Of a DNA stretch of 64,000 nucleotides, positions 18,658-29,416 are shown one piece after another (the first letter of the stretch is position 1; each line of letters starts with the position of its first letter). Source of the DNA: Acetobacter garciniae (GTDB taxonomy: Bacteria > Pseudomonadota > Alphaproteobacteria > Acetobacterales > Acetobacteraceae); the NCBI RefSeq assembly GCF_017377735.1, contig NZ_JAFVMH010000002.1, positions 62,001-126,000 of the forward strand, given 5' to 3'. The notes below the pieces were generated by a model, which was given only the letters and a program-made list of their open reading frames with translations, did not search any database and was not told the DNA's origin. The translations under genes were made by a program, and so were the position numbers.

Positions 18658-19377
18658 TCAGGCCCTTTCTTCGGACTGGCGGGAAAGAATGGCCGCGAAT
18701 TCCGTGCCGAAGCCTTCAAGCCGGTCCTGGAACAGGTCCAGGCTGTTGCTGACGACGTTATAGGCCACATAGGCCGGAATGGCCGTAAGCAGCCCGATGG
18801 CGGTCGCGAACAGCGCTTCGGAAATACCGGGGGCGACAACGCTCAGATTGGTGTTGTGCTCGGCCGCGATCGAACTGAACGAATGCATGATGCCCCACAC
18901 CGTGCCGAACAGCCCCACGAACGGGGCCACGGGCCCGACAGTGGCCAGGAAGATCACCCAGCGGCGCAGGCGGTCCATTTCCCGCGTGATGGTAATGCCA
19001 ATGGCGCGGTCCACGCGCTCCTTCACCCCGCCGCGCACCAGGTCCACGCCGGGAATGCGGGCCGAACGCCGCCATTCGCCCATGGCCGCACCGAACACGG
19101 CGGCCATCGGGTTGGTGGGCTTGGCGCCGTCGCTGTCATACAGGTCGTCCAGCCCGCCACCGGACCAGAACCGGTCCTCGAACCCTGTTGCTTCGCGGTT
19201 GATCCGCCGCAAGACCACAACCTTGGCGAAAATGATCGCCCACACCATGATGCTGCACAAGAGCAGCCCCAGCATCACCAGCTTGACCACCACCGAAGCG
19301 TTGGCGAACAACGTCCAAACGGACAGGTCTCCCGCCGCAGCTACGCCGAGATTTGTCGCATCAACCGCACGATCCAA
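18658..19377 (-). CDS. tolQ: TolQ, ExbB/MotA-family component of the Tol-Pal motor
   Basis: 239-residue inner-membrane protein, the ion-conducting pentamer of the Tol motor. It has a first transmembrane helix around 28-50 (VVVKLVMLGLLLCSIMVWAI), a cytoplasmic domain, and two C-terminal helices: WVIFLATVGPVAPFVGLFGTVW and the segment with ALFATAIGLLTAIPAYVAYN, which carry the family's channel-lining Thr/Ala signature. It is the first gene of tolQRAB, 121 bp after ybgC. Confidence 0.96.
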   Translation of the reverse strand: MDRAVDATNLGVAAAGDLSVWTLFANASVVVKLVMLGLLLCSIMVWAIIFAKVVVLRRINREATGFEDRFWSGGGLDDLYDSDGAKPTNPMAAVFGAAMGEWRRSARIPGVDLVRGGVKERVDRAIGITITREMDRLRRWVIFLATVGPVAPFVGLFGTVWGIMHSFSSIAAEHNTNLSVVAPGISEALFATAIGLLTAIPAYVAYNVVSNSLDLFQDRLEGFGTEFAAILSRQSEERA

Positions 19378-19498
19378 TAATGCCTCCTGCCTTTACACCC
19401 GCTCCCGGCCTGCCGGTCTCCGACTCGGGCACGACCTGGTATCGCCCAACAACTGCTGTTTCTTACTGTGTTCGCGAACAAAGCAGAAGAGGGGCTTT

Positions 19499-19912
19499 TC
19501 AGTCCCCGACCGCCAGTTTTTGCAACAGAGCACGCCAAGGCGGCGGAAATCGGGCAGGACGCCCGTCAGCCGCACCCACGCAGGCCAGAACCACCTCGAC
19601 CGTGGCGCACAGCTCGCCCCCCCGGCTCACGATCTGTTCAAGCGTGCAGCTTGCAGCCCCCAGTTTCATCAGCCGGGTCGTAATGGTCATGACATCGTCC
19701 AGCCGCAGGGGCGCGCGGTAGGAAAGCCTGGCGTCGCGCACGATGAAAACCAGCCCGTAATCGCGCAGCAGTTCGGACGCGGGCATGCCCCTGCTGCGGA
19801 TGGCCTCCGTGCGGGCCCGTTCGGCAAAGGCGAGATAGCGCGCGTGGTACACAATGCCGCCCGCATCAGTATCTTCATAATACACGCGGAAATCCATGGT
19901 GTGTACGTTCAT
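19499..19912 (-). CDS. ybgC: YbgC, Tol-Pal-associated acyl-CoA thioesterase
   Basis: Hotdog-fold thioesterase found at the head of tol operons. The 137-residue product has the catalytic signature VYYEDTDAGGIVYHARYLAFAERAR (conserved Asp in DTDAGG, with VYH), followed by the typical YRAPLRLDD strand. The frame remains open to 19990, but the family starts close to the ATG at 19912 (MNVHTMDFRVYYEDTD), which has a weak GAG ribosome site. Immediately upstream of tolQ and same strand. Confidence 0.92.
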   Translation of the reverse strand: MNVHTMDFRVYYEDTDAGGIVYHARYLAFAERARTEAIRSRGMPASELLRDYGLVFIVRDARLSYRAPLRLDDVMTITTRLMKLGAASCTLEQIVSRGGELCATVEVVLACVGAADGRPARFPPPWRALLQKLAVGD

Positions 19913-20041
19913 GCCCGTCTCATACCCCGTTTTTGCGGCCTGTGTTCTCGCGGCCCCTGCATGGTTCCGCGCGGCCCATGAACCGAACATGGGCCGAACC
20001 CGGCGAAAAAATCCCTGCCCCGCACGCGGCGGCCAGGCACC

Positions 20042-21124
20042 TTATCCCTTGTCCTCATCCCCGGGCAGAAGATCAAGCTGGGGCGATGTGTCCTCACCCA
20101 TGCCCTGATCGCGCGGCGGCGGTTCAAGGCCCAGATGCCGCCAGCCCCGCTCGCCCAGCACGCGCCCGCGACTGGTCCGCAATACCAGCCCTTCCTGGAT
20201 CAGGTAGGGTTCGATCACGTCTTCCAGCGTGTCGCGCGATTCCGCCAGGGCGGCGGCCAGGGTTTCCACCCCCACGGGGCCGCCGTGATGGTATTCGGCA
20301 ATCCGGCGCAGGTAGCGCCGGTCCATGCCGTCAAGCCCCAGCGCGTCCACCTCCAGCCGGTTCAGGGCGGCATCGGCCAGTTCCGCGCCCACCGGCCCTT
20401 CTTGTGCGGACATGGATGCAAAATCGCGCACGCGGCGCAAAAGCCTGCCAGCGATCCGGGGCGTGCCGCGCGCGCGGCGGGCAATTTCCATGGCCCCGCC
20501 GGGCGAGAGGTCGAAGCCCAGCTTGTCCGCCCCGCGCGCCACGATCGAACATAATTCCTCGGGCGTGTAGAAGACCAGCCGCAGCGGAATGCCGAACCGG
20601 TCGCGCAGGGGCGTTGCCAGCAGCCCCGCGCGCGTGGTCGCGGCCACCAGGGTGAACGGGGCCAGGTCGATCCGCACCGAACGCGCCGCCGGGCCTTCGC
20701 CTATAATCAGGTCGAGCTGGAAATCCTCCATCGCGGGGTAGAGAATTTCCTCGATGGCCGGCTGGAGGCGGTGGATTTCGTCTATGAACAGCACATCGCG
20801 CGGTTGCAGGTTGGTCAGGATGGCCGCCAGGTCGCCCGCGCGCTGGATGACCGGCCCCGATGTCGCGCGAAAGCCCACGCCCAGTTCACGCGCCACGATC
20901 TGGGCCAGCGTGGTCTTGCCCAGACCCGGCGGGCCGTGCAGCAAAACGTGGTCCAGCGCATCGCCGCGCTTGCGGGCGGCGGCAATGAAAATGGACAGGT
21001 TTTCGCGGCTGGCCTTCTGGCCGGTGAAATCGGCCAGGGTCTGGGGGCGCAGGGCGGCCTCACCCGCGTCTTCCCCGTGCCGGGCCGCATCGATCTCGCG
21101 CTCGGGCGTGAACTCGGGGCTCAT
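20042..21124 (-). CDS. ruvB: RuvB, Holliday-junction branch-migration ATPase
   Basis: AAA+ motor that drives branch migration on RuvA-bound Holliday junctions. In 360 residues it shows Walker A GPPGLGKT at 64-71, Walker [10 protein letters not shown] near 114-122, the arginine-finger/sensor region [18 protein letters not shown], and the winged-helix C-terminus with [15 protein letters not shown] and [17 protein letters not shown]. Overlaps ruvA by four bases. A ~20-residue acidic tail with LDLLPGDED follows. Confidence 0.98.
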   Translation of the reverse strand: MSPEFTPEREIDAARHGEDAGEAALRPQTLADFTGQKASRENLSIFIAAARKRGDALDHVLLHGPPGLGKTTLAQIVARELGVGFRATSGPVIQRAGDLAAILTNLQPRDVLFIDEIHRLQPAIEEILYPAMEDFQLDLIIGEGPAARSVRIDLAPFTLVAATTRAGLLATPLRDRFGIPLRLVFYTPEELCSIVARGADKLGFDLSPGGAMEIARRARGTPRIAGRLLRRVRDFASMSAQEGPVGAELADAALNRLEVDALGLDGMDRRYLRRIAEYHHGGPVGVETLAAALAESRDTLEDVIEPYLIQEGLVLRTSRGRVLGERGWRHLGLEPPPRDQGMGEDTSPQLDLLPGDEDKG

Positions 21125-21729
21125 TTCGCCAGGTCCTTCAGGCTGTCGCGCAGCACGCTATCCAGCGTGGCCGCATCACCATACCCATCCAGCACGCGGC
21201 GCACCACGGGGGCTGCTTCCACCCGGCGAAAACCCAGCCCCGCCAGCGCCATCAGCGCATCGGCCTCGATCCCGCCCGCATGGGTGGCCACCAGCGGCAC
21301 GCTCAGCCCCGCGGCATTGCCCGGCATCTTGCCTGCGCGGTCGCGCAGTTCGGTCAGGATACGATCGGCCAGCCGGCCGCCCACGCCGGGTGCGCGCGTC
21401 AGGCTGGCCTTGTCCGCCGCCATGAGTACCGCCACCAGTTCGGACGGGGTCAGGGTGGAGAGAATACCCAGGGCCACCTTGGCCCCCACCCCCTGCACGC
21501 CGGTCAGCAGGCGGAACCATTCGCGTTCGGCACTTTCGGTAAAGCCGTAAAGCAGGATGGCGTCTTCGCGCACCACGGTTTCGACCAGCAGGCGGGCTTT
21601 CTCGGGCGGGTGGGGCAGGGCGGCCAGCGTGCGGGTGGACGCGGCCACCAGATAGCCGACACCGTTCACATCCACCACGCAACTGCCCAGATCGACCTGA
21701 ATGACCAGCCCGCACAAAAACGCAATCAT
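21121..21729 (-). CDS. ruvA: RuvA, Holliday-junction recognition subunit
   Basis: 202-residue DNA-binding tetramer subunit that holds the four-way junction for RuvB. Visible: an OB-fold N-terminus ([23 protein letters not shown]), helix-hairpin-helix motifs [17 protein letters not shown] and [14 protein letters not shown], and a C-terminal domain III ([17 protein letters not shown]) that contacts RuvB. Overlaps ruvC upstream and ruvB downstream by four bases each. Confidence 0.97.
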   Translation of the reverse strand: MIAFLCGLVIQVDLGSCVVDVNGVGYLVAASTRTLAALPHPPEKARLLVETVVREDAILLYGFTESAEREWFRLLTGVQGVGAKVALGILSTLTPSELVAVLMAADKASLTRAPGVGGRLADRILTELRDRAGKMPGNAAGLSVPLVATHAGGIEADALMALAGLGFRRVEAAPVVRRVLDGYGDAATLDSVLRDSLKDLAK

Positions 21730-22232
21730 GCCATTCTTACCCCGGCTGCAACATGGCGCGCACTGGCCCGGTGGTGCGCGTGGCAGATGGCTACGGCCAG
21801 CGCGTCAGACGCGTCGGCCCGGATCAGTTCCACGCCGGGCAGCAGGCGCCGGATCATCATCGCCACCTGGTTCTTGTCCGCACTGCCCGTGCCCACCACC
21901 GCCTTCTTGACCGACAGGGCCCCGTATTCGGCCACACTCAGCCCCGCAAGGGCCGGGGCCAGCAAGGCCACACCCCTGGCATAGCCCAGCTTGAGCGTGG
22001 CCGTGCCGTTGCGGTTGACGTAGGTTTCCTCCACCGCGGCCTCGATAGGGGAGAGGCGATCGATAAGGGCGAGCAGGTTTTCGTGCAGGACCTTCAGCCG
22101 GTCGGGCACGCTATCGGCACTGTTGGTGGCGATCACGCCATTGGCGACATGGCGCAGACGGTTACCTTCGACATCGATCACGCCCCAGCCGGTAAACCGC
22201 AGGCCGGGATCAATGCCGAGCAGGCGCGCCAC
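21726..22232 (-). CDS. ruvC: RuvC, Holliday-junction resolvase
   Basis: 168-residue metal-dependent endonuclease that cuts Holliday junctions symmetrically. The RNase H-like active-site acids are present: Asp8 in LLGIDPGLRFTGWG, Glu68 in AAVEETYVN, and the Asp residues in IRADASDALAVAICHAH near 140. First gene of the ruvCAB group, 2 bp after the yebC stop. Confidence 0.97.
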   Translation of the reverse strand: MARLLGIDPGLRFTGWGVIDVEGNRLRHVANGVIATNSADSVPDRLKVLHENLLALIDRLSPIEAAVEETYVNRNGTATLKLGYARGVALLAPALAGLSVAEYGALSVKKAVVGTGSADKNQVAMMIRRLLPGVELIRADASDALAVAICHAHHRASARHVAAGVRMA

Positions 22233-22234
22233 TG

Positions 22235-22984
22235 TCAGGACGACAGTTTTTCCGCCAGGTCGTCCGGCAGATCGAAGTTGGCGTACACATTCTGGACGTC
22301 GTCATTGTCTTCGAGAACGTCGAGGAACTTGAACAGGCTCTGGGCCTTTTCCTCGTCCAGGGTCACGGTGTTCTCGGGCCGCCAGTCCAGCTTGGCACTT
22401 TCGGGCTCACCGTAGCGGGCCTCCAGCACGTCGCGCACCGCGAAGAAGGATTCCACCTCGCAGGTGACTTCATGCGCGGTCTCGGTGGAGGTGACGTTCT
22501 CGGCCCCCGCCTCGATCGCGGCGTCCAGCATGTCATCTTCCGAAGCAGCGGCGGCCGGGTAGGTGATCACGCCCAGGCGGCGGAACATGAAGGAGACGGA
22601 ATTGGTCTCCCCCATCGAGCCACCGTATTTGGAAAACGCCGCCCGCACGTCGGACGCGGTGCGGTTGCGGTTGTCGGTCAGCGCTTCGACAATGACGGCA
22701 ACACCCGCCGGGCCATAGCCTTCGTAGCGCACTTCCACGTAATCGTCGCCGCCACCCGCACCCGTGGCCTTCTTGATGGCGCGTTCGATCGTGTCCTTGG
22801 GCATGTTCACCTCGCGCGCGGCGGCAATGGCCGCACGCAGGCGCGGGTTGGCCGCCGGGTCGGGCAGGCCCTCGCGCGCGGCAACCGTCAGTTCGCGGAT
22901 AACCTTGCCGAACTGCTTGGCGCGCCGGGCGTCCTGCGCACCCTTGCGGTGCATGATGTTCTTGAACTGGGAATGACCAGCCAT
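22235..22984 (-). CDS. YebC/PmpR-family protein (transcription or translation factor)
   Basis: 249 residues with the full family signature: [24 protein letters not shown] at the N-terminus, [37 protein letters not shown] and [16 protein letters not shown]. Members were described as transcription regulators (PmpR) and more recently as ribosome-associated factors easing stalls; which role applies is unknown here. Conserved position just upstream of ruvC. Its start is followed upstream by a 70-bp gap to secA. Confidence 0.94.
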   Translation of the reverse strand: MAGHSQFKNIMHRKGAQDARRAKQFGKVIRELTVAAREGLPDPAANPRLRAAIAAAREVNMPKDTIERAIKKATGAGGGDDYVEVRYEGYGPAGVAVIVEALTDNRNRTASDVRAAFSKYGGSMGETNSVSFMFRRLGVITYPAAAASEDDMLDAAIEAGAENVTSTETAHEVTCEVESFFAVRDVLEARYGEPESAKLDWRPENTVTLDEEKAQSLFKFLDVLEDNDDVQNVYANFDLPDDLAEKLSS

Positions 22985-23054
22985 GTTCCCCTACCTTGTC
23001 TGTCCTGTTCCTGTCGGCCATGCCCGCCAAAAAGCCGTATCCGGCGGGGCGGGG

Positions 23055-25781
23055 TCAGTTCACCCGGCCGTGGCAATGCTTGTATTTCCTGCCCGAGCCA
23101 CAGGGGCACTGGGCGTTGCGCGGTGTTTCCCCCCAGCTTGAGGGATCGTCGGGCATGATCGCACTGGCCCCTATGGGCTGGGCCATCTGCGGTGCGGCCC
23201 CCGGGGTCAGGCCCGTGCCCGGTTCGGAGGCATAGCCCTGGATTTCGGGGTCGGCATGGATGGCCGCCGTATCGGCGAACGGGTCCGCCACCACGGGCGG
23301 GGGTGCGACTTCCACCCGCGCCATGAGAGAGACCACGCGTTCGCGCATTTCCTCGAGCATGTAGGTGAACAGCACGAAGGCCTCGTGCTTGTATTCGTTC
23401 AGCGGGTCCTTCTGCCCGTAGGCGCGCAGGCCGATCCCCTGGCGAAGCTGGTCGAGCGCGTGCAGGTGTTCCTTCCACACCGCGTCATACGTGGTCAGCA
23501 GCACCTGCTTTTCGATAAAGCGCATCAGGTCGGGGCCGATATTGGCCGCCCGCGCCGCCTGGGCCTGAGCCTGCGCCTGGCCGATCCGCTCGGCCAGGCC
23601 TTCGGCATCCATGCCGTCCTCGGCCGCCCAGTCGGCAATGGGCAGGTCCAGCGCCAGTGTCTTGCTTACGGCTTCGGTCAGGCCCTTCACGTCCCACTGT
23701 TCGGCAAAGGCCTTTTCGGGCACATGGCGCGCGACCAGGCCGTCGATCACCTCGTCCTGGGCTTCGGCCACGATGGCGGAGACATCCTCCGTCGCCATGA
23801 ATTCGCGGCGCTGGGCATATACTTCCTTGCGCTGGTCGTTCATCACGTCATCGTATTTGAGCGTGTTCTTGCGCATGTCGAAGTTGCGGGCCTCGACCTT
23901 TTTCTGCGCGCGTTCCAGGGCCTTGCTCAGCCACGGATGAACGATGGCCTCGCCCTCCTTCATGCCCATTTTCTGGAACATGCCGCTCATGCGGTCGGAG
24001 CCGAAGATCCGCATCAGGTCATCCTGAAGCGAGATGAAGAAGCACGAATTGCCCGGATCGCCCTGCCGCCCCGCACGGCCGCGCAACTGGTTGTCGATCC
24101 GGCGGCTTTCATGGCGTTCGGTGCCGATCACGTACAGCCCACCCGCCTCGCGCACGATTTCATGGTCGCGCGCCACGCGTTCGCGGATGGACTGCTCGGC
24201 CGCGGCCCGTTCGGGCGACTCCGGCGCGTCACCCAGTTCCTGGGCGACCAGCATTTCCACATTGCCGCCCAGCTTGATGTCGGTGCCGCGCCCGGCCATG
24301 TTGGTGGCGATGGTGATCGCACCCGGCGCCCCGGCCTGGGCCACGATCTTGGCTTCCATTTCATGGAAGCGGGCGTTGAGCACGTTATGGGTCACGCCCT
24401 CGCGCTTGAGCAGGGCTGACAGGGCCTCGCTCTTCTCGATGGAGGTGGTGCCGACCAGGATCGGCTGCCCGCGCGCATGCACTTCGCGGATGAGCTTGAC
24501 GACGGCCGCGAACTTCTCGGCCTCCGTCAGGTAGATCTCGTCATCCTCGTCCTTGCGCGAGACCGGGCGGTTGGTGGGAATGGCCACCACGTCCAGGTTG
24601 TAGATCTCGGCAAATTCGTCGGCTTCGGTCATGGCCGTGCCGGTCATGCCCGACAGGCGCGGGTACAGGCGAAAGAAGTTCTGGAAGGTGATGGAGGCCA
24701 GGGTCTGGTTTTCCTGCTGGACTTCCACATGTTCCTTGGCTTCGAGCGCCTGGTGCAGGCCGTCGGAATAACGGCGGCCCTCCATCATGCGGCCGGTGAA
24801 TTCATCGATGATGATCACCTTGCCGTCGCGCACGATATAATCGACATCCCGCGTGAACAGCGTATGCGCGCGCAGGGACTGCTGCACATGGTGCACCACG
24901 GCGACATGGTGCAGGTCGTAAAGGCCGCCTTCGCCCAGCACCCCGGCATCGCGCAGCAGGGTCTCCACCGTGTCCGAACCGCTCTCGGTCAGGATGACGG
25001 TGCGGAATTTCTCGTCCTTCTCGTAGGCCGTGGTGTCCTGGACCAGTTGCGCCACGACACTGTCCACCGCGCGGTACAGGTCGGAACTGTCTTCCGCCGG
25101 GCCGGAAATGATCAGCGGGGTCCGCGCCTCGTCGATCAGGATCGAGTCCACCTCGTCCACGATGGCGTGGTGGAAGGGGCGCTGCACCATCTCGCCGAGC
25201 TGGTACTTCATGTTGTCGCGCAGGTAGTCGAAACCGAATTCGTTGTTCGTGCCGTAGGTGATGTCGGCCGCATAGGCCTGGCGGCGGGCGTCATCGGGCA
25301 TGTTGGGCACGATCACGCCCGTGGTCAGCCCCAGGAAGGTGTAGAGCCGCCCCATTTCCGCGGCGTCACGCGCGGCCAGGTAGTCGTTCACAGTCACCAC
25401 ATGCACGCCCTTGCCCGACAGCGCGCTCAGATACACCGCAAGCGTTGCCACAAGGGTCTTGCCCTCGCCCGTGCGCATTTCCGCGATGCGGCCTGCATGC
25501 AGGACCATGCCGCCGATCAACTGCACATCGAAATGGCGCATGCCCAGCACGCGGCGCGATGCTTCGCGCGTGACGGCAAAGGCTTCGGGCAGCAGGTCGT
25601 CCAGCGTGGCGCCCTTGGCCAGGCGGTCGCGGAATTCCACCGTCTTGGCGGCCAGGCCGGCATCGTCCAGTGCCTGCATTTGCGGTTCAAGCGCGTTGAT
25701 TTCCGACACCCGACGCTGAAAAACCTTCAGCGTCCGATCATTGGCAGTGCCGAACAGGGCGCGGACGAAGCGAGAAAGCAT
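23055..25781 (-). CDS. secA: SecA, preprotein translocase ATPase
   Basis: Motor that pushes unfolded precursors through SecYEG. With the ATG at 25781 ([19 protein letters not shown]) it has 908 residues; the frame is open 72 codons further upstream but those residues lack similarity to SecA, and GGAAAGG precedes 25781. Walker A MRTGEGKT lies at 102-109, the DEAD-type motif is [16 protein letters not shown], helicase motifs SGMTGTA and [14 protein letters not shown] are present, and the C-terminal zinc SEC-C motif is [14 protein letters not shown]. Divergent from the parvulin gene at 26036. Confidence 0.98.
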   Translation of the reverse strand: MLSRFVRALFGTANDRTLKVFQRRVSEINALEPQMQALDDAGLAAKTVEFRDRLAKGATLDDLLPEAFAVTREASRRVLGMRHFDVQLIGGMVLHAGRIAEMRTGEGKTLVATLAVYLSALSGKGVHVVTVNDYLAARDAAEMGRLYTFLGLTTGVIVPNMPDDARRQAYAADITYGTNNEFGFDYLRDNMKYQLGEMVQRPFHHAIVDEVDSILIDEARTPLIISGPAEDSSDLYRAVDSVVAQLVQDTTAYEKDEKFRTVILTESGSDTVETLLRDAGVLGEGGLYDLHHVAVVHHVQQSLRAHTLFTRDVDYIVRDGKVIIIDEFTGRMMEGRRYSDGLHQALEAKEHVEVQQENQTLASITFQNFFRLYPRLSGMTGTAMTEADEFAEIYNLDVVAIPTNRPVSRKDEDDEIYLTEAEKFAAVVKLIREVHARGQPILVGTTSIEKSEALSALLKREGVTHNVLNARFHEMEAKIVAQAGAPGAITIATNMAGRGTDIKLGGNVEMLVAQELGDAPESPERAAAEQSIRERVARDHEIVREAGGLYVIGTERHESRRIDNQLRGRAGRQGDPGNSCFFISLQDDLMRIFGSDRMSGMFQKMGMKEGEAIVHPWLSKALERAQKKVEARNFDMRKNTLKYDDVMNDQRKEVYAQRREFMATEDVSAIVAEAQDEVIDGLVARHVPEKAFAEQWDVKGLTEAVSKTLALDLPIADWAAEDGMDAEGLAERIGQAQAQAQAARAANIGPDLMRFIEKQVLLTTYDAVWKEHLHALDQLRQGIGLRAYGQKDPLNEYKHEAFVLFTYMLEEMRERVVSLMARVEVAPPPVVADPFADTAAIHADPEIQGYASEPGTGLTPGAAPQMAQPIGASAIMPDDPSSWGETPRNAQCPCGSGRKYKHCHGRVN

Positions 25782-26035
25782 GAACACCTTTCCGGAATTA
25801 AACCGCCTGGAAACAAGACCTTGGGCCCCGCCGGACGTGGCGGAACCAAGGCGGACACAGGCATGGCCTGGCATGGCTTGCCCCGCAAAATAGGACCGGG
25901 CCGGTTTGCGGTCAACCAACCCATACGCTTTCGCGCCTTTTCCAGCCTTTTGCGGCCGCAAGAGGGCTTGCCGGGTCGGGTGGCGTCCTTCATACATGTC
26001 GGACTGTATTTTACGGCTTCAAGGTTTTCACCATC

Positions 26036-26989
26036 ATGCGGTTTACACCCTACGCTTTCGGACTGGCGGCGACGGCCCTGGTCGGTTCCATGGCAGTCAT
26101 GCCCCTCCCGCGCGCCGCGGCCCAGGCGCCCGCACCCGCCGCAGCCCCGGCGGCCCCCGCGGCCGACAGCAAGCCGCTTGACCCCAAGACGGTCGTGGCC
26201 AGCGTGAATGGTGACAAGATCACCCTGGCCGACGTGCAGGACGCCGCGACCTCCATCCCGGCCCAGATGCGCCAGTTGCCCCCCAATGTCATCATTCCCA
26301 TGCTGATCAACCAGCTTGTGGACCAGAAGGCCATCCTGCTGGCGGCCCAGAAGGAAGGGCTGAACAAGAAGCCCGACACCCAGAAGCTGATGACGGCTGC
26401 GGCCAACAACGCGTTGCAGAACGCCTGGCTGTCCCAGCAGGTCATGCCGCACCTGACCGATGCCGCCATGTCGCAGTATTACGAGCAGAACTACGCGCAC
26501 AAGGCGCCTGAGGAAGAAGTGCACGCCCGCCATATCCTGGTGAAGACCGAGGCCGAGGCCCAGGACATCATCAAGAAACTGAAGGCCGGAGCCGATTTCG
26601 GCAAGCTGGCGGCCCAGCTTTCCACCGACAAGGGCAGTGCCGACCAGAATGGCGGCGACCTTGGCTGGTTCACCAAGAACAAGATGATCCCCGCCTTCTC
26701 CGATGCCGCCTTCGCGATGAAGAAGGGCGATATCAGCAGCACGCCGGTCAAGAGCCAGTACGGCTACCATGTCATCCAGATCCTGGACACGCGCATGGCC
26801 CCGGTGCCGACTTTCGACGCCGTCAAGGACAACATCCGCCAGGCCCTGATCCAGCAATATGTGCGTGAAGCCGTGACCAAGGCGGCAAGCGGCGTGAAGA
26901 TCGTCCGCTTCGACCCGTCCACCGGCAAGGCCCTGCCCGACGCCCCCGCCGGTGCAGCCGGTGCGGCCCCGGCTGGGGCACCCAAGTAA
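26036..26989 (+). CDS. Periplasmic parvulin-type peptidyl-prolyl isomerase (PrsA/SurA-like)
   Basis: Probable periplasmic folding chaperone, 317 residues. A Sec signal peptide (residues ~1-30, ending near AAAQA) is followed by an Ala/Pro linker, a SurA-N-like helical region beginning VVASVNGDKITLADVQDA, and a parvulin (rotamase) domain from about 158: VHARHILVKTEAEAQDIIKKL, GGDLGWFTKNKMIPAFSDAAF, and YGYHVIQILDTR. The C-terminus is an Ala/Gly/Pro tail. Divergent from secA and followed by a terminator, so it is probably monocistronic. Confidence 0.92.
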   Translation: MRFTPYAFGLAATALVGSMAVMPLPRAAAQAPAPAAAPAAPAADSKPLDPKTVVASVNGDKITLADVQDAATSIPAQMRQLPPNVIIPMLINQLVDQKAILLAAQKEGLNKKPDTQKLMTAAANNALQNAWLSQQVMPHLTDAAMSQYYEQNYAHKAPEEEVHARHILVKTEAEAQDIIKKLKAGADFGKLAAQLSTDKGSADQNGGDLGWFTKNKMIPAFSDAAFAMKKGDISSTPVKSQYGYHVIQILDTRMAPVPTFDAVKDNIRQALIQQYVREAVTKAASGVKIVRFDPSTGKALPDAPAGAAGAAPAGAPK

Positions 26990-27015
26990 GCCTTCCGCCT
27001 TACTTGCCCACCACG

Positions 27016-27044
27016 CCCCCGGACCGGCCTGGCCCGGGGGTTTT
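27016..27044 (+). terminator. Rho-independent terminator after the parvulin gene
   Basis: CCCCCGG at 27016-27022 pairs with CCGGGGG at 27034-27040, with further pairing inside the loop, followed by TTTT. Its position also argues against argJ starting at 27004. Confidence 0.75.
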
Positions 27045-27075
27045 CGACTTCGACCACGCCCAAGGATTCCGCCAG

Positions 27076-28341
27076 ATGGCGCAGATCATCGCCACATCCC
27101 CCCTTGCCCAGCCAATGCCTGAGCTTGGCAGTGTTCGCGGCGTGCGCCTTCAGGCCATGGCGGCGGGCATCCGCTACAAGGGCCGGACAGATCTTGTCCT
27201 GGCGGAATTCATACCCGGCACCACGGTGGCCGGGGTCTTCACCCAGTCCAAATGCCCCGGGGCACCGGTCGACTGGTGCCGCGCCATCCTGCCCGGCGGG
27301 CAGGCGCGTGCGCTGGTGGTGAATGCGGGCAACGCCAATGTATTCACCGGCCGCGCCGGCCGCGAAACCTGCGAAAGCACGGCCCGGGCGGCAGCGGAAC
27401 TTGCGGGCTGCACGCCCGAGCAAGTCTATCTGGCCTCTACCGGCGTGATTGGCGAAATCCTGCCCGCCGAGCGCATTACCAAAGCCCTGCCCGAACTGCA
27501 CGAAGCCCTGTCCGAAACCGGGTGGGCGGATGCCGCGCGCGGGATCATGACAACCGACACCTTCCCCAAGGCCGCTGTCCGCACGGCCATGCTGGGCGGG
27601 GTGGAAGTCGTCATTCAGGGCATGGCCAAGGGCAGCGGCATGATCGCCCCCGACATGGCCACCATGCTGGGCTTTGTCGCAACCGATGCCGCCCTGCCCG
27701 CCCCCGTGCTGCAGGCCCTGCTGTCAGCCGGGGTCAAAAAGACCTTCAACTGCATCACCGTGGACTCGGATACCTCCACCTCCGACATGGTACTGCTGTT
27801 CGCCACGGGGGCCGCGGGCAACGCCCCCCTGCCCACCACCAGCCCCGCGACCAGCCCCGAGAACGCAATCGACAGCCCCGAACTGGCCGATTTCCGCGCG
27901 GCGCTGAACGACGTGCTGCACACGCTGGCCCTGATGGTGATCCGCGATGGGGAAGGGGCGACCAAGCTCATGACCATTTCGGTCAGCGGTGCGGTGTCCG
28001 ATGCATCGGCCTGGCGGGTGGGGATGGCCATCGGCAATTCCCCGCTGGTGAAAACCGCGATTGCGGGGGAAGACGCGAACTGGGGCCGCATTGTCATGGC
28101 CGTGGGCAAATGCGGCGAACCGGCTGACCGCGATACGCTCAGCGTCTCCATCGGCGGGGTGTGCATTGCCCGCAACGGCACCGTAACCGACGGTTACGAC
28201 GAAACACCGGTGGTCGCGCACATGAAAGGCCAGGAGATCGACATTGCCGTGGATCTGGGCCTGGGTAACGGGTCCGCCAGGGTCTGGAGTTGTGACCTGA
28301 CCCATGGCTATATTGACATCAACGGCTCCTACCGAAGCTGA
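27076..28341 (+). CDS. argJ: ArgJ, glutamate N-acetyltransferase / amino-acid N-acetyltransferase
   Basis: Recycles the acetyl group from N-acetylornithine to glutamate, and in the bifunctional form also makes N-acetylglutamate from acetyl-CoA, for arginine synthesis. Motifs: GIRYKGRTDLVLAEF, TTVAGVFTQSKCPGAPVDWC, NAGNANVFTG, and KGSGMIAPDMATML, in which the Ala-Thr bond is cut autocatalytically to give alpha and beta chains with Thr as the nucleophile. The C-terminus GNGSARVWSCDLTHGYIDINGSYRS is typical. ATG 27076 is chosen because AAGGA lies 9 bases upstream and a terminator precedes it; in-frame starts upstream at 27004 fall before that hairpin. 421 residues. Confidence 0.95.
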   Translation: MAQIIATSPLAQPMPELGSVRGVRLQAMAAGIRYKGRTDLVLAEFIPGTTVAGVFTQSKCPGAPVDWCRAILPGGQARALVVNAGNANVFTGRAGRETCESTARAAAELAGCTPEQVYLASTGVIGEILPAERITKALPELHEALSETGWADAARGIMTTDTFPKAAVRTAMLGGVEVVIQGMAKGSGMIAPDMATMLGFVATDAALPAPVLQALLSAGVKKTFNCITVDSDTSTSDMVLLFATGAAGNAPLPTTSPATSPENAIDSPELADFRAALNDVLHTLALMVIRDGEGATKLMTISVSGAVSDASAWRVGMAIGNSPLVKTAIAGEDANWGRIVMAVGKCGEPADRDTLSVSIGGVCIARNGTVTDGYDETPVVAHMKGQEIDIAVDLGLGNGSARVWSCDLTHGYIDINGSYRS

Positions 28342-28436
28342 GCAGCGCACGTCCTTTGTCCTGCCCTACCGCGCGGCTTGTCTCCTGTCGGGCATAACGC
28401 GTATACGCAGGACACAGAGCGACAGGAAGCAACCAC

Positions 28437-29087
28437 ATGACCAACCCACCGCCCGGCTGGGGTAACCAGCCCTTCGCTTCCCCCAATAATTTTGGCGACC
28501 CCATGGATGGCGGCCAGAACCCCGTATGGGTCTATGCGGGCTTCTGGTGGCGTGTCTGGGCCTTTACCATCGACGCCATTATCCTGAGCATGGCGGAAAC
28601 GGCGCTGGGCTTTTTCATCGCCCCCGATATTTCAGTGCAGTGGCAGGAACTGCCGGGCGACAGTTCCGGCCAGACCATGGATGTGGTGGATATTGCCTCC
28701 ATCGCCGGGTCCGCCATGCCTCGGGCCGATACCATTTCGGTCCTGCTGCCGCATATCCATACCGGAAACTGGCATGGCGCCAGCGTGATCCTGGCCCTGG
28801 TGCCCGCCCTGTACTGCATTCTTTTCGAGGCCTCGGCCCTGAGTGCGACCCCCGGCAAGTTCCTGTGCCGGCTGAAGGTGGTAACCCTTTCGGGCGGGCG
28901 GATCAGCCTGGCGCGGGCGGCGCTTCGCTTTGTGGTCAAGGCGTTCCTGTCCTTTCCACTGCTGTATATCGGGGTGCTGATGGTGGCCTTCACCCGCCGC
29001 AAGCAGGGGCTGCACGACCTGGTGGCCGGCACATTGGTGATCCGCCAGGATGTCTCACGCGTAGCGTCCTTCCCGCCCCAGCCCTGA
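28437..29087 (+). CDS. RDD-family membrane protein
   Basis: 216-residue inner-membrane protein of unknown function. The RDD signature residues appear as YAGFWWRVWAFTIDAIIL (Arg and Asp), SATPGKFLCRLKVVT (the conserved PGK segment), and RKQGLHDLVAGTLVI near the end. Three hydrophobic segments are visible (about 40-60, 110-130, 170-190). The N-terminus is Pro/Asn-rich and probably cytosolic. It follows argJ by 95 bp and may be read with it. Confidence 0.85.
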   Translation: MTNPPPGWGNQPFASPNNFGDPMDGGQNPVWVYAGFWWRVWAFTIDAIILSMAETALGFFIAPDISVQWQELPGDSSGQTMDVVDIASIAGSAMPRADTISVLLPHIHTGNWHGASVILALVPALYCILFEASALSATPGKFLCRLKVVTLSGGRISLARAALRFVVKAFLSFPLLYIGVLMVAFTRRKQGLHDLVAGTLVIRQDVSRVASFPPQP

Positions 29088-29416
29088 TACGAGGCGGGTA
29101 TCTGGTCGCACCTCTGGGGGTATAAAACCCCGCATATGGGGACGACAGTAGTACGGACCCGGGCGGACAGGCGCAGACCCGCGCGGCCGCCGGAAAAAAG
29201 CAGCGGGCTGGGAGCATGGGCCGCCAGAAGCTGACACGGCTCGCCGACGGGGCGGGAAGGCGGGTCGCAAGCAGGGCACAGGGACGCCCCCGTGGGCTGG
29301 GCACCGCGCAATGTGGAACGGTCGGTCGCTTGTGTCTTGATACCGCCAGATTTGGCCCGTACCGTGGGGGCAACAGGTTTTCGGCCCCGTTCAGCCAGAA
29401 AAGGATATGCGACACC
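29088..29416. other. Intergenic region before the mscS-like gene
   Basis: 329 bp with no convincing gene. The downstream frame is open from 29216 but those codons lack similarity to channels. I could not identify a promoter; the region is GC-rich apart from a short A/T stretch near 29127-29135. Confidence 0.4.
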